NCBI GenBank assembly: GCA_023425285.1
Contig: JAFACY010000125.1
Span: 1 to 16,040, forward strand
Length of the DNA: 16,040 nucleotides
Source: Bacillota bacterium
GTDB taxonomy: Bacteria > Bacillota > Clostridia > Tissierellales > Sedimentibacteraceae
Direction of reading: 5' to 3'
Shown here piece by piece: positions 7,276 to 13,542 of the stretch. Within the stretch, counting starts at the first letter, position 1. The number at the start of each line of letters is the position of its first letter. Below the pieces are notes generated by a model. That model worked only from the letters and a program-made list of their open reading frames with translations, had not been told where the DNA came from and made no database searches. Both the position numbers and the translations under genes were made by a program.

Positions 7276-7294
7276 GGATAACCAATGGCTATCC
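7276..7294 (-). terminator. leader terminator 1
   Basis: On the minus strand, GGATAGCC pairs with GGTTATCC (8 bp, one G-U) around a 3-nt loop, followed directly by T7 (complement of 7269-7275). It would end a short RNA of about 140 nt. Confidence 0.8.
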
Positions 7295-7412
7295 ACCCTG
7301 ACAACCTAATCTCACATAAGATCATCATATCAAATGACTTAGATGACTTATTCCGCTCATAAAGTTTTCACTGTTATGGCTTTGACCGTTTGCTATTCAA
7401 TTATTATTAATT

Positions 7413-7441
7413 ATTATATACTATTACGGTAGGAGTGTCAA
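7413..7441 (-). promoter_or_regulatory. consensus sigma-A promoter of the small membrane gene leader
   Basis: On the minus strand, TTGACA (7436-7441) and TATAAT (7413-7418) are separated by exactly 17 nt. Both hexamers are perfect, which suggests strong initiation with control exerted downstream by termination. Confidence 0.85.
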
Positions 7442-7452
7442 CGTTTTCTTTA

Positions 7453-7484
7453 AATTTGTCATAATTTCGTATAATTTGTCATAA
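7453..7484. repeat. two direct repeats upstream of the minus-strand promoter
   Basis: AATTTGTCATAA occurs at 7453-7464 and 7473-7484, a 20-bp period (two helical turns), immediately upstream of the consensus promoter. The copies centre about 52 and 72 bp before its start site. This could be an activator site or an AT-rich upstream element. Confidence 0.45.
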
Positions 7485-7488
7485 AATA

Positions 7489-7519
7489 AAGCTGCCGCAG
7501 CAATTGCCGACAGCAGCTT
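7489..7519 (-). terminator. ychF terminator
   Basis: On the minus strand, AAGCTGC pairs with GCAGCTT and an inner CGGC/GCTG extends the stem, followed by TTTATTTT. It lies 6 nt beyond the ychF stop. Confidence 0.85.
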
Positions 7520-7524
7520 ATGAT

Positions 7525-8616
7525 TTATACGTTAAATCTAAAAAGAACTATATCTCCGTCTTCCATAACATATTCCTTGCCCTCGAGGCGCATGAGACCT
7601 TTTTCCTTTGCGGCGTTCATTGAACCGCATTCAACGACATCGTTGTAGCTTGTAACCTCTGCACGGATGAAGCCTCTTTCGATATCGGTGTGTATTTTTC
7701 CCGCAGCCTGAGGAGCCTTTGTACCCTTTACGATGGTCCATGCCTTTGATTCCATAGGTCCCGTTGTAAAGAAGCTTATTAATCCCAACAGGTGATAGCT
7801 TACTCTTATGAGCTTATCGAGTCCTGATTCTTCAAGTCCCATCTCGTGGAGGAACTCATTTTTTTCATCATCCTCAAGAGTGGATATTTCTTCTTCGATT
7901 TTTCCGCAGATTACAATTACCTCGGAGTTATCCTGAGCAGCATGTTTTTTTACTTCATCCACATATTTGTTTGAATCCGGGTCGGTGATATAATCCTCAT
8001 CAACATTTGCCACATATAAAACCGGCTTTGCGGTAATTAAATTGAATGTTTTGAGAAGTTTCAATTCCTCTTCGGTGTAATCCAGAAATCTTGCCTGCTT
8101 TTCGCTTTCCAGAGCAGATACAAGCTTTTGCACAAGTTCAAGCTCAGCCTGCAATGATTTATCATTCTTAACCATTTTGGTTAATCGCTCCAATCTCTTG
8201 GTCATAACCTCCAAATCAGCAAGAACAAGCTCAAGCTCAATAATTTCTATATCCCTCTTAGGATCCACGCTGCTTTCGACGTGTATTACATTTTCATCTT
8301 CAAAGCATCTGACAACGTGTACGACAGATTCAACCTCCCGGATGTGTGATAAAAATTTATTGCCGAGTCCTTCACCCTTGCTGGCACCCTTTACAAGACC
8401 GGCGATATCAAAAAATTCTATTACTGCAGGAACCGTTTTTCCTGAATTGCTCATTTTAGTTAAAAAATCTAATCTTTTATCGGGAACCTCAACAACTCCC
8501 ACGTTTGGTTCTATCGTACAAAACGGATAATTTGCCGATTCAGCTCCGGCCGAAGTTATGGCGTTAAATAATGTACTTTTTCCTACATTCGGAAGTCCAA
8601 CTATACCTAATTTCAT
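7525..8616 (-). CDS. ychF: redox-responsive ribosome-binding ATPase YchF
   Basis: Obg/HAS-family P-loop ATPase of 363 aa (OLA1 in eukaryotes) that binds ribosomes and prefers ATP to GTP. Visible are G1 GLPNVGKST (7-15), the Thr-containing segment NYPFCTIEPNVG, DIAGLVKGASKGEGLGNKFL (70-89, G3 with the family's extension), the atypical G4 NVDE near residue 205 that explains the ATP preference, an inserted helical hairpin, and a C-terminal TGS domain ending with the EDGDIVLFRFNV block. Length equals the family norm. AAAGGA lies before the start on the minus strand. It is monocistronic, with its own promoter and terminator, and divergent from the DNA-binding protein gene. E. coli YchF is linked to oxidative-stress sensitivity. 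Confidence 0.97.
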   Translation of the reverse strand: MKLGIVGLPNVGKSTLFNAITSAGAESANYPFCTIEPNVGVVEVPDKRLDFLTKMSNSGKTVPAVIEFFDIAGLVKGASKGEGLGNKFLSHIREVESVVHVVRCFEDENVIHVESSVDPKRDIEIIELELVLADLEVMTKRLERLTKMVKNDKSLQAELELVQKLVSALESEKQARFLDYTEEELKLLKTFNLITAKPVLYVANVDEDYITDPDSNKYVDEVKKHAAQDNSEVIVICGKIEEEISTLEDDEKNEFLHEMGLEESGLDKLIRVSYHLLGLISFFTTGPMESKAWTIVKGTKAPQAAGKIHTDIERGFIRAEVTSYNDVVECGSMNAAKEKGLMRLEGKEYVMEDGDIVLFRFNV

Positions 8617-8666
8617 TTTATTTTCCTTTCATTTATTACATTTATATACCAAAATTATGTCAAATT

Positions 8667-8695
8667 ATTATATAACATATGAAAATAAACTTCAA
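8667..8695 (-). promoter_or_regulatory. ychF promoter
   Basis: On the minus strand, TTGAAG (8690-8695) and a perfect TATAAT (8667-8672) are 17 nt apart, placing the start near 8660. A second, weaker option nearer the gene (TTGACA with TGTAAT) also exists. Confidence 0.6.
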
Positions 8696-8745
8696 CAAAT
8701 TTAAAGACAAAAGCTTGTATAATTTTTAATAAAATAATGAATATA

Positions 8746-8774
8746 ATGACAACCCTTGAATAACATGGTATATA
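8746..8774 (+). promoter_or_regulatory. promoter of the tandem-OB DNA-binding protein gene
   Basis: ATGACA (8746-8751) and TATATA (8769-8774) are 17 nt apart with an upstream TGG (8766-8768) forming an extended -10. The leader would be about 24 nt. Confidence 0.5.
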
Positions 8775-8804
8775 TAAGACAAATTATAGGGGGAAGAAAC
8801 AAAT

Positions 8805-9491
8805 ATGAACGATAAACAGATGCAGTCAAACTATATAAGGATTGTTGGTAAAATAAACAGTAAACTGGATTTCAGTCATGAAGTATTTGGAGAAAAATTT
8901 TACGAATTTATTATGGAAGTACCAAGATTAAGCGACACCAGGGATTTGCTGCCTGTTATAATATCCGAAAGATTAATAAATGACATTGATATGAATATTG
9001 GGAAGGATATAGTTATTGACGGTCAATTCAGATCTTATAATAGATATGAAGATACAAGCAACAAATTGCTTCTCAGAGTGTTTGTGAGGGACATTATACT
9101 ACCTGAGGATGAAGAACTTGAGGAGCTCATAAGACATCCGAATGAGGTTTTTCTTAACGGATATCTGTGCAAGGAAACAAAATTCAGGACAACACCATTT
9201 GGCAGAGAAATTACAGACATGCTTATTGCAGTAAACAGATCCTATAATAAGTCGGACTACATTCCATGTATCGCGTGGGGCAGAAATGCGAGATACTGTG
9301 AAAAGTTAGAGGTGGGAGATCACATTAAAATCTGGGGCAGAATTCAAAGCAGAAAATATCAGAAAAAAAATGATAACGAAAACTACGAAACAAAGACTGC
9401 ATACGAAGTATCAGTTACAAAGCTTGAACATATCAAAACCGAAAACAACCGGAAAAAAGAAGATGAAGAGGAAGAGGAGTTTGAGGAATAA
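8805..9491 (+). CDS. tandem OB-fold single-stranded DNA-binding protein
   Basis: Protein of 228 aa with two SSB-like OB folds. The first covers about residues 9-98 (IRIVGKINSK to VFVRDIILP). The second covers about 113-210 and is closer to classical SSB: NEVFLNGYLCK, ITDMLIAVNRSY, DYIPCIAWGRNARYCEKLEVGD, IKIWGRIQSR and YEVSVTKLEHI. The C-terminus is a very acidic stretch (EDEEEEEFEE) without the DDDIPF-type tip through which normal SSB recruits partners. AGGGGG (8788-8793) precedes the ATG. It is monocistronic with a strong terminator. The tandem form suggests a dimer mimicking the SSB tetramer, perhaps a second, specialised SSB beside the replicative one. No recombination gene adjoins it, so the role is open. 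Confidence 0.85.
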   Translation: MNDKQMQSNYIRIVGKINSKLDFSHEVFGEKFYEFIMEVPRLSDTRDLLPVIISERLINDIDMNIGKDIVIDGQFRSYNRYEDTSNKLLLRVFVRDIILPEDEELEELIRHPNEVFLNGYLCKETKFRTTPFGREITDMLIAVNRSYNKSDYIPCIAWGRNARYCEKLEVGDHIKIWGRIQSRKYQKKNDNENYETKTAYEVSVTKLEHIKTENNRKKEDEEEEEFEE

Positions 9492-9510
9492 TTTTATTTT
9501 ATAATATATG

Positions 9511-9555
9511 GTAAGGCTTCGGATGTTATTCACTTTATGGTATCCGGAGTCTTAC
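9511..9555 (+). terminator. terminator after the SSB-like gene
   Basis: GTAAGGCTTCGGAT pairs with ATCCGGAGTCTTAC (14 positions, G-U pairs included) around a 17-nt loop, followed by a T-rich run (9556-9571). Confidence 0.85.
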
Positions 9556-9594
9556 TTCTTTTTTTGTTTTTGTATTTTTATTTTTCTTCGTATG

Positions 9595-9603
9595 TGGTAC
9601 AAT
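9595..9603 (+). promoter_or_regulatory. possible extended -10 for the TPR-ogg operon
   Basis: TGG-TACAAT (9595-9603) is a reasonable extended -10, with only a weak T-rich -35. The leader would be about 55 nt. No better candidate is seen between the terminator and the gene. Confidence 0.35.
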
Positions 9604-9665
9604 AATATTGTCGATTTGTGTATGGACAATAACAAAATAGCTTACGGATAGTATGGGAGGACAAC

Positions 9666-10310
9666 ATGTATCTGATATTAGGAATTTTAATAATTTTGTT
9701 TGCATATTCAAGAATGAGAAGAAAAAACCTTGAAAAACAGGTGGAGCTGTTTAACAGACTGTTATACAAGGAAAAAAGCCCCCAAAAGTATATTGATGAG
9801 GTTGATAAGCTCTTATTGAAGGTTCAATCTGAGAGAGAAACATCCATCAATTATATTCAAAAAACAACGGGACTCTTATATGCAGGCAGATTTGAAGAGG
9901 TTGTGGATATATTAAACAATAGGGTAAAGAAAATACCGTCAAACTGGCAGGCCGTATATTATCATAATTTGCTGCTGTCCATGTATTTTAACGGAGATGT
10001 TGAAAAAGCAAATCAGTCTATGGTGCAGGCAAGAGAAACGCTGGACTTATACGGTAAAAAGGATTACAGCACAGTAACAATAAAACTGACGTATGCAGTA
10101 TCGGATTTCTACAACGGTAATTTCTCGGAATGCAGGGAATTTTTTATGGATATGATTGATATATCAAAAAATGATTACAGGGTTGCTTTCGGATGCTATT
10201 TTATGGGTAAAATTTTAGAAGCCGAAAATAAGACAGATGATGCGCAGGTATATTTCGAAAAGGCTAAGACTTACGGTCAGGGAAGCTTTATGGAAGATTT
10301 TCAGAGGTGA
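9666..10310 (+). CDS. membrane-anchored TPR-like protein
   Basis: Protein of 214 aa. It opens with one hydrophobic helix (YLILGILIILFAY, residues 2-14) followed by basic residues, an N-terminal signal anchor with the rest in the cytoplasm. The remainder is helical, with tetratricopeptide-like pairs near residues 65-100 (GLLYAGRFEEVVDIL), 102-135 (YYHNLLLSMYFNGDVEKA) and 170-205 (YFMGKILEAENKTDDAQVYFEKA). The role is probably protein-protein contact; no enzymatic motif is seen. GGGAGG (9655-9660) lies 5 nt before the ATG. The next gene, ogg, begins 2 nt after the stop, and its ribosome binding site AGAGGTGA includes that stop, so the two are coupled. Why a DNA repair enzyme is paired with a membrane TPR protein is unclear. 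Confidence 0.75.
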   Translation: MYLILGILIILFAYSRMRRKNLEKQVELFNRLLYKEKSPQKYIDEVDKLLLKVQSERETSINYIQKTTGLLYAGRFEEVVDILNNRVKKIPSNWQAVYYHNLLLSMYFNGDVEKANQSMVQARETLDLYGKKDYSTVTIKLTYAVSDFYNGNFSECREFFMDMIDISKNDYRVAFGCYFMGKILEAENKTDDAQVYFEKAKTYGQGSFMEDFQR

Positions 10311-10312
10311 AT

Positions 10313-11185
10313 ATGAATATAACAGAAAAAGATAATAAAATTATTATCGAAAACGTAAAGGATTTTAACACAACACACATATTTGATTGCGGACAGGCAT
10401 TCAGATGGAATAAAGAAGATGACGGCTCGTATACGGGAGTTGTTAAGGACAGGGTTATAAATGTAAAGCAAAATGAATCCTCCGTTACATTCAGCAATGT
10501 ATCACCGGATGATTACGAAGCTGTAATAAAGGATTATTTTGATTTTAATACCGATTACACCGAGATTAAAAGAAAAGTCAATACGGACGAAACAATGAAT
10601 ACAGCCATTGAATTCGGCTATGGAATCAGAATTTTAGATCAGGACGAATGGGAAACAATGATATCCTTTATGATATCGGCAAATAACCGTATTCCGATGA
10701 TTAAAAAGGTTATAGAAAATCTGAGCGCAACATTCGGCAACCATATATGCAGCTACAAGGGCAGGGATTATTACAGCTTTCCGACAGCAGAAAAATTATC
10801 GATGGCACCTGTAGATAAAATTTTAGAATGCAAGGCAGGTTTCAGGGCCCCGAGGATAAAGGAAGCTGCTCAAAGATTTTTAAAGGAAAAGGATGTTATT
10901 TATAACATTAAAAACACCTCCTACAATGAGGGACTCAATTATTTAAAAACCTATAACGGAATAGGAGATAAGGTTGCAAATTGTATATTGTTATTTTCAA
11001 TGAAGCAGTTCGATACCTTTCCTGTGGATGTGTGGGTAAGAAGAGTAATGCAGACACTTTATGTGGATAAAAGTACAAAGGACGCGGATATACAAAAATT
11101 TGCAGAAGACAAATTCGGCAAGCTTTCGGGATATGCTCAGCAATATTTATTTTATTATGCCCGTGAAAACGGAATAGGTAAATAA
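10313..11185 (+). CDS. ogg: 8-oxoguanine DNA glycosylase/AP lyase, OGG1 type
   Basis: Bifunctional base-excision repair enzyme (290 aa) that removes 8-oxoguanine opposite C. It is of the OGG1 lineage found in clostridia, not MutM/Fpg. Evidence: FDCGQAFRW (24-32), like the human GQSFRW block that contacts the lesion; LSM..VDKILECKAGFRAPRI; and the helix-hairpin-helix with YNGIGDKVANC (214-224) containing the nucleophile Lys220. The GPD-type Asp is Asp239 in FPVDVWVRRV. Together these form the HhH-GPD signature. The ATG at 10313 is used because AGAGGTGA (10303-10310) precedes it; a GTG at 10307 lies inside that site. It is coupled to the upstream TPR gene and ended by a clear terminator. Confidence 0.93.
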   Translation: MNITEKDNKIIIENVKDFNTTHIFDCGQAFRWNKEDDGSYTGVVKDRVINVKQNESSVTFSNVSPDDYEAVIKDYFDFNTDYTEIKRKVNTDETMNTAIEFGYGIRILDQDEWETMISFMISANNRIPMIKKVIENLSATFGNHICSYKGRDYYSFPTAEKLSMAPVDKILECKAGFRAPRIKEAAQRFLKEKDVIYNIKNTSYNEGLNYLKTYNGIGDKVANCILLFSMKQFDTFPVDVWVRRVMQTLYVDKSTKDADIQKFAEDKFGKLSGYAQQYLFYYARENGIGK

Positions 11186-11194
11186 TTATAAGAA

Positions 11195-11219
11195 AAAAGC
11201 AGAAACTAATTCTGCTTTT
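11195..11219 (+). terminator. terminator after ogg
   Basis: AAAAGCAGAA pairs with TTCTGCTTTT (10 bp) around a 5-nt loop, followed by ATTTAT. The T-tract lies mostly in the second arm. Confidence 0.8.
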
Positions 11220-11220
11220 A

Positions 11221-11348
11221 TTTATGCCCTAACCCCATTTTTACGACCGAAGGGAGAGAAAAATGGCGGTAGGTCAAATACACCGAATTCCCAATTTATG
11301 CGACGTAAGGAGCAGATAAATTGGTGAATGAGACTGTTTATGCCCTAA
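11221..11348. repeat. small palindromic repeat element between 12-bp direct repeats
   Basis: TTTATGCCCTAA occurs at 11221-11232 and again at 11337-11348. Between them lie two hairpins of the same design. CCATTTTT (11235-11242) pairs with AAAAATGG (11259-11266), and CCAATTTAT (11291-11299) pairs with ATAAATTGG (11316-11324). Each encloses a 16-nt loop with related sequence (xCGACxxAAGGxxxAG). This occupies almost the whole gap between the ogg terminator and the selO ribosome binding site. It resembles a REP- or MITE-like element more than a promoter region; no protein is encoded. Confidence 0.5.
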
Positions 11349-11373
11349 ATTTTCAAATAAGAAAGGAGACAAA

Positions 11374-12849
11374 ATGTCAGACAGAGAACTGAAAGTTAAA
11401 ACAGGCTGGAATTTGGATAACAGCTATTCGCGCCTGCCTGAAATTTTTTATAAAAGTATTAATCCTACACCTGTTCGTTCACCATATATGATAGCTTTTA
11501 ATGATGATTTGGCTGAAATGTTGGGATTGAATGCAGAAGAGCTCAACAGCGGGGAGGGAGCTAAAGTACTTGCAGGCAATTCTGCTTTAGAGGGTTCCGT
11601 TCCGATTGCTCAGGCATACGCAGGTCATCAGTTTGCACATTTCACAATGCTGGGTGACGGAAGGGCAGTATTATTGGGAGAACAAGTTACCCCTGACAAT
11701 AAGCGTTTTGATATACAGCTTAAGGGCTCGGGGAGAACGTCGTTTTCAAGAGGAGGAGACGGAAGAGCTGCAATAGGTCCCATGCTCAGAGAATACATTG
11801 TAAGTGAAGCCATGCATTCGTTAAAAATTCCGACCACAAGGTCATTGGCCGTTACAGGAACAGGAGAGCCTGTGTATCGCGAAACTGTACTTAAAGGTGC
11901 AGTATTAACCAGAGTTGCATCCAGTCATATAAGAGTGGGAACATTTCAATATGCGGCAAACTGGGGCAGCACAGAGGATTTAAGAGCATTGGCAGACTAT
12001 ACAATAAACAGACATTTCTCATATATTAAAAATGATAAGGACAAATATCTCCTTCTTTTGGATGAAATAATCAAAAGACAAGCATCTCTTATATCGGAAT
12101 GGCAATTAGTCGGGTTTATTCATGGTGTCATGAATACCGACAATATGGCTGTGAGCGGCGAAACTATAGATTATGGACCCTGTGCCTTCATGGATACATA
12201 TAATCCGGATACTGTTTTCAGCTCAATTGATACATACGGCAGATATGCGTATAAAAATCAGCCACAAATAGCCCAGTGGAATCTATCAAGATTAGCTGAG
12301 GCTCTGCTTCCCATACTTCACGACGACGAAGAAACAGCTGTTAAAATGGCTCAGGATGCTGTTTCTGAGTTTGACACACTGTTCAATAAAAATTATTACG
12401 AAGGAATGAGGAGAAAGATAGGGCTGTTTAATGACGAGCATAATGATTTGCCCCTTATAGACAGACTCCTTGATTTAATGTACAGGTATGAAGCCGATTA
12501 TACGCATACCTTTAATGCTCTGACAGAAAATAAATTAGAGGATATTGTACTGCACGGTAATTCTGAATTTATAGACTGGTACAATATGTGGCAGGCGAGA
12601 TTGTTAAAGCAGCAGAAAACTAAAGAGGAAACAAAGCAGCTTATGAGAAATGCCAATCCGTCGATTATACCCCGTAATTACCTTGTGGAGCATGCGTTAA
12701 AGGAAGCTCAGAGCAATGAAAATTACAGTGTGATGAAGAAGCTGCTGAATGCTCTTTCAAATCCATATTCAGACAATAACGAATACGAAGAATATAAAAA
12801 GCTTCCTCCGGCTGCAGCTTGCCCCTATAAAACTTTTTGCGGAACCTGA
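11374..12849 (+). CDS. selO: protein adenylyltransferase SelO (YdiU)
   Basis: Pseudokinase-fold enzyme (491 aa) that transfers AMP from ATP to Ser/Thr/Tyr of target proteins, linked in E. coli and mitochondria to the response to oxidative stress. Visible blocks are AYAGHQFAHFTMLGDGRA (81-98), IQLKGSGRTSFSRGGDGRA (114-132) with the nucleotide-binding Lys117, HGVMNTDN (250-257, catalytic loop) and DYGPCAFMD (266-274, the DFG-like metal site). The C-terminus is CPYKTFCGT: Cys489 stands where eukaryotic SelO has selenocysteine, and Cys483 could be its redox partner. The stop is a true TGA after Thr. AAAGGAG (11362-11368) lies 5 nt before the ATG. The ogg gene just upstream suggests an oxidative-damage context, by inference. 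Confidence 0.95.
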   Translation: MSDRELKVKTGWNLDNSYSRLPEIFYKSINPTPVRSPYMIAFNDDLAEMLGLNAEELNSGEGAKVLAGNSALEGSVPIAQAYAGHQFAHFTMLGDGRAVLLGEQVTPDNKRFDIQLKGSGRTSFSRGGDGRAAIGPMLREYIVSEAMHSLKIPTTRSLAVTGTGEPVYRETVLKGAVLTRVASSHIRVGTFQYAANWGSTEDLRALADYTINRHFSYIKNDKDKYLLLLDEIIKRQASLISEWQLVGFIHGVMNTDNMAVSGETIDYGPCAFMDTYNPDTVFSSIDTYGRYAYKNQPQIAQWNLSRLAEALLPILHDDEETAVKMAQDAVSEFDTLFNKNYYEGMRRKIGLFNDEHNDLPLIDRLLDLMYRYEADYTHTFNALTENKLEDIVLHGNSEFIDWYNMWQARLLKQQKTKEETKQLMRNANPSIIPRNYLVEHALKEAQSNENYSVMKKLLNALSNPYSDNNEYEEYKKLPPAAACPYKTFCGT

Positions 12850-12852
12850 TTA

Positions 12853-13302
12853 TTAACGTATTATTTGAGGCTGCATGATAAATTCGTAATCAGGGTCACT
12901 GCCGATAGAATAGTGCCTCAAATACATATCATAAGTAGTCGTCACATCGGGATATATGGGAATATCAATTAAATAGGCATTGTGATAATCGTAAGCCTGG
13001 ACTGATACAATATAATGTTCGTCTTCTGAATTCAGCACAGAAAGCTTAAAAACCGGAACATTACCATCCTGGCCTGATTTGCTGGTGTATAAATAAGTCC
13101 CTGATCCGTTTTCTTTGTACAGACCGGTCAGGGCTATTTTTGAAACCCTGACTATTGCTCCCTCTATAGGGGTTCTGGTAACATACCTGAAAATATTGAT
13201 ATTCAAATATCCGTGTTCGTCCTGATTACTGTCTTCAAGCTCCTTGATTTTAACATCGTTCATATTGTTTTTAAGAAAATAAGGTTTATTTTTAATATAC
13301 AT
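12853..13302 (-). CDS. stand-alone SleC pro-domain-like / carboxypeptidase-regulatory-like protein
   Basis: Protein of 149 aa without signal peptide or membrane helix. Residues about 31-130 read as a single beta-sandwich of the carboxypeptidase-regulatory/CNA-B type: GYLNINIFRYVTRTPIEGAIVRV, then a TSKSGQDGNV turn, then VSVQAYDYHNAYLIDIPIYPDVTTTYDMYLRH. The order LNI..PIEGA..G..Y.V.V.A..Y....I.I..PDVTT resembles the N-terminal pro-region of the clostridial spore cortex-lytic enzyme SleC, but no hydrolase domain follows. The start at 13302 is chosen over 13329 because GGGAGG (minus strand, 13309-13314) lies 6 nt before it. Its stop is 3 bp from the selO stop with no terminator between, so the transcripts probably overlap. 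A spore-related role is an inference; a generic adhesin-like fold is the alternative. Confidence 0.6.
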   Translation of the reverse strand: MYIKNKPYFLKNNMNDVKIKELEDSNQDEHGYLNINIFRYVTRTPIEGAIVRVSKIALTGLYKENGSGTYLYTSKSGQDGNVPVFKLSVLNSEDEHYIVSVQAYDYHNAYLIDIPIYPDVTTTYDMYLRHYSIGSDPDYEFIMQPQIIR

Positions 13303-13358
13303 TTTAATCCTCCCACAAAAAAGAATCAATATTTAACATGCCACATATAATTTATTAT

Positions 13359-13386
13359 TATGATATGAGAGATTTAAATAATGTGT
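13359..13386 (-). promoter_or_regulatory. possible sigma-K/sigma-E-like promoter for the SleC-like gene
   Basis: On the minus strand, CATATCATA (13359-13367) fits the sigma-K -10 pattern CATANNNTA, with an AC (13385-13386) 17 nt upstream as its minimal -35. Such short patterns arise easily in AT-rich DNA, so this is weak support for expression in the sporulating mother cell. Confidence 0.25.
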
Positions 13387-13401
13387 TTCAGGTATTAAGC
13401 A

Positions 13402-13429
13402 TTGACAAGCATTAAAAAAGTGCTATAAT
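13402..13429 (+). promoter_or_regulatory. promoter of tRNA-Pro (and probably niaR)
   Basis: Perfect TTGACA (13402-13407) and perfect TATAAT (13424-13429), 16 nt apart, placing the start a few bases before the tRNA. No other promoter is seen before niaR. Confidence 0.8.
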
Positions 13430-13440
13430 AATATTGTTGT

Positions 13441-13514
13441 CGGGGTGTAGCGAAGCTTGGTATCGCGCATGGTTCGGGACCATGAGGCCGAAGGTTCAAA
13501 TCCTTTCACTCCGA
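13441..13514 (+). tRNA. tRNA-Pro (anticodon CGG)
   Basis: A full cloverleaf folds by eye. The acceptor CGGGGTG pairs with CACTCCG (one G-U); the D stem is GCGA/TCGC; the anticodon stem CATGG/CCATG has loop TTCGGGA, so the anticodon is CGG with G37, as expected for proline; and the T stem is GAAGG/CCTTT with loop TTCAAAT. The discriminator is A13514. The 3' CCA is not encoded and must be added enzymatically. A T7 run follows immediately. The anticodon reads only CCG, a rarer codon in AT-rich genomes, so a TGG isoacceptor must exist elsewhere. Confidence 0.95.
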
Positions 13515-13542
13515 TTTTTTTATATAAAAAAATGGAGATAGT

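Larger units (their letters stand above)
7160..7412 (-). promoter_or_regulatory. structured leader with tandem terminators (candidate riboswitch or attenuator)
   Basis: From a predicted start near 7406, the minus-strand RNA runs about 260 nt before the 61-aa gene. Proximal elements are a hairpin GC-CATAA/TTATG-GC and one pairing ATAAG-CATC with GATG-CTTAT. Then come two intrinsic terminators, listed separately, that share GGTTATCC plus a T-run. A 9-bp long-range pairing, GTGAGATTA (7307-7315) with TAATCTCAC (7180-7188), extended by CTTA/TAAG, encloses both terminators and ends 20 nt before the ribosome binding site. AATGGTACCC after terminator 2 can pair with GGGTAACCATT inside it. No T-box, purine, SAM, TPP, lysine, M-box, FMN or cobalamin signature is recognisable. 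Confidence 0.55.

Noticed and set aside
7276..7305. Possible T-box motif (minus strand AGGGTGG before terminator 1)
   Set aside because: The AGGGTGG core is present, but the rest of the T-box (ACCGCG) is missing, the leader before it is too short for Stem I and specifier loop, and the terminator does not use the T-box arm.
7325..7360. 11-codon frame (MSGISHLSHLI) in the minus-strand leader as a leader peptide
   Set aside because: It has no ribosome binding site before its ATG; the repeated Ser-His-Leu is curious but unsupported.
7340..7406. Partial resemblance to the M-box and c-di-GMP-I riboswitches (minus strand GCCATAACAGTG and CAAAGCC)
   Set aside because: Only isolated short strings match; the conserved stems and tetraloop of either class cannot be drawn.
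8177..8530. 117-codon plus-strand frame opposite ychF
   Set aside because: It lies wholly antisense to the highly conserved ychF gene, is low-complexity (Ser/Leu/Thr rich) and has no ribosome binding site; a shadow frame.
12841..12849. Selenocysteine in SelO
   Set aside because: The third-last codon is TGC (Cys) and the TGA is the real stop; no SECIS-like structure follows.
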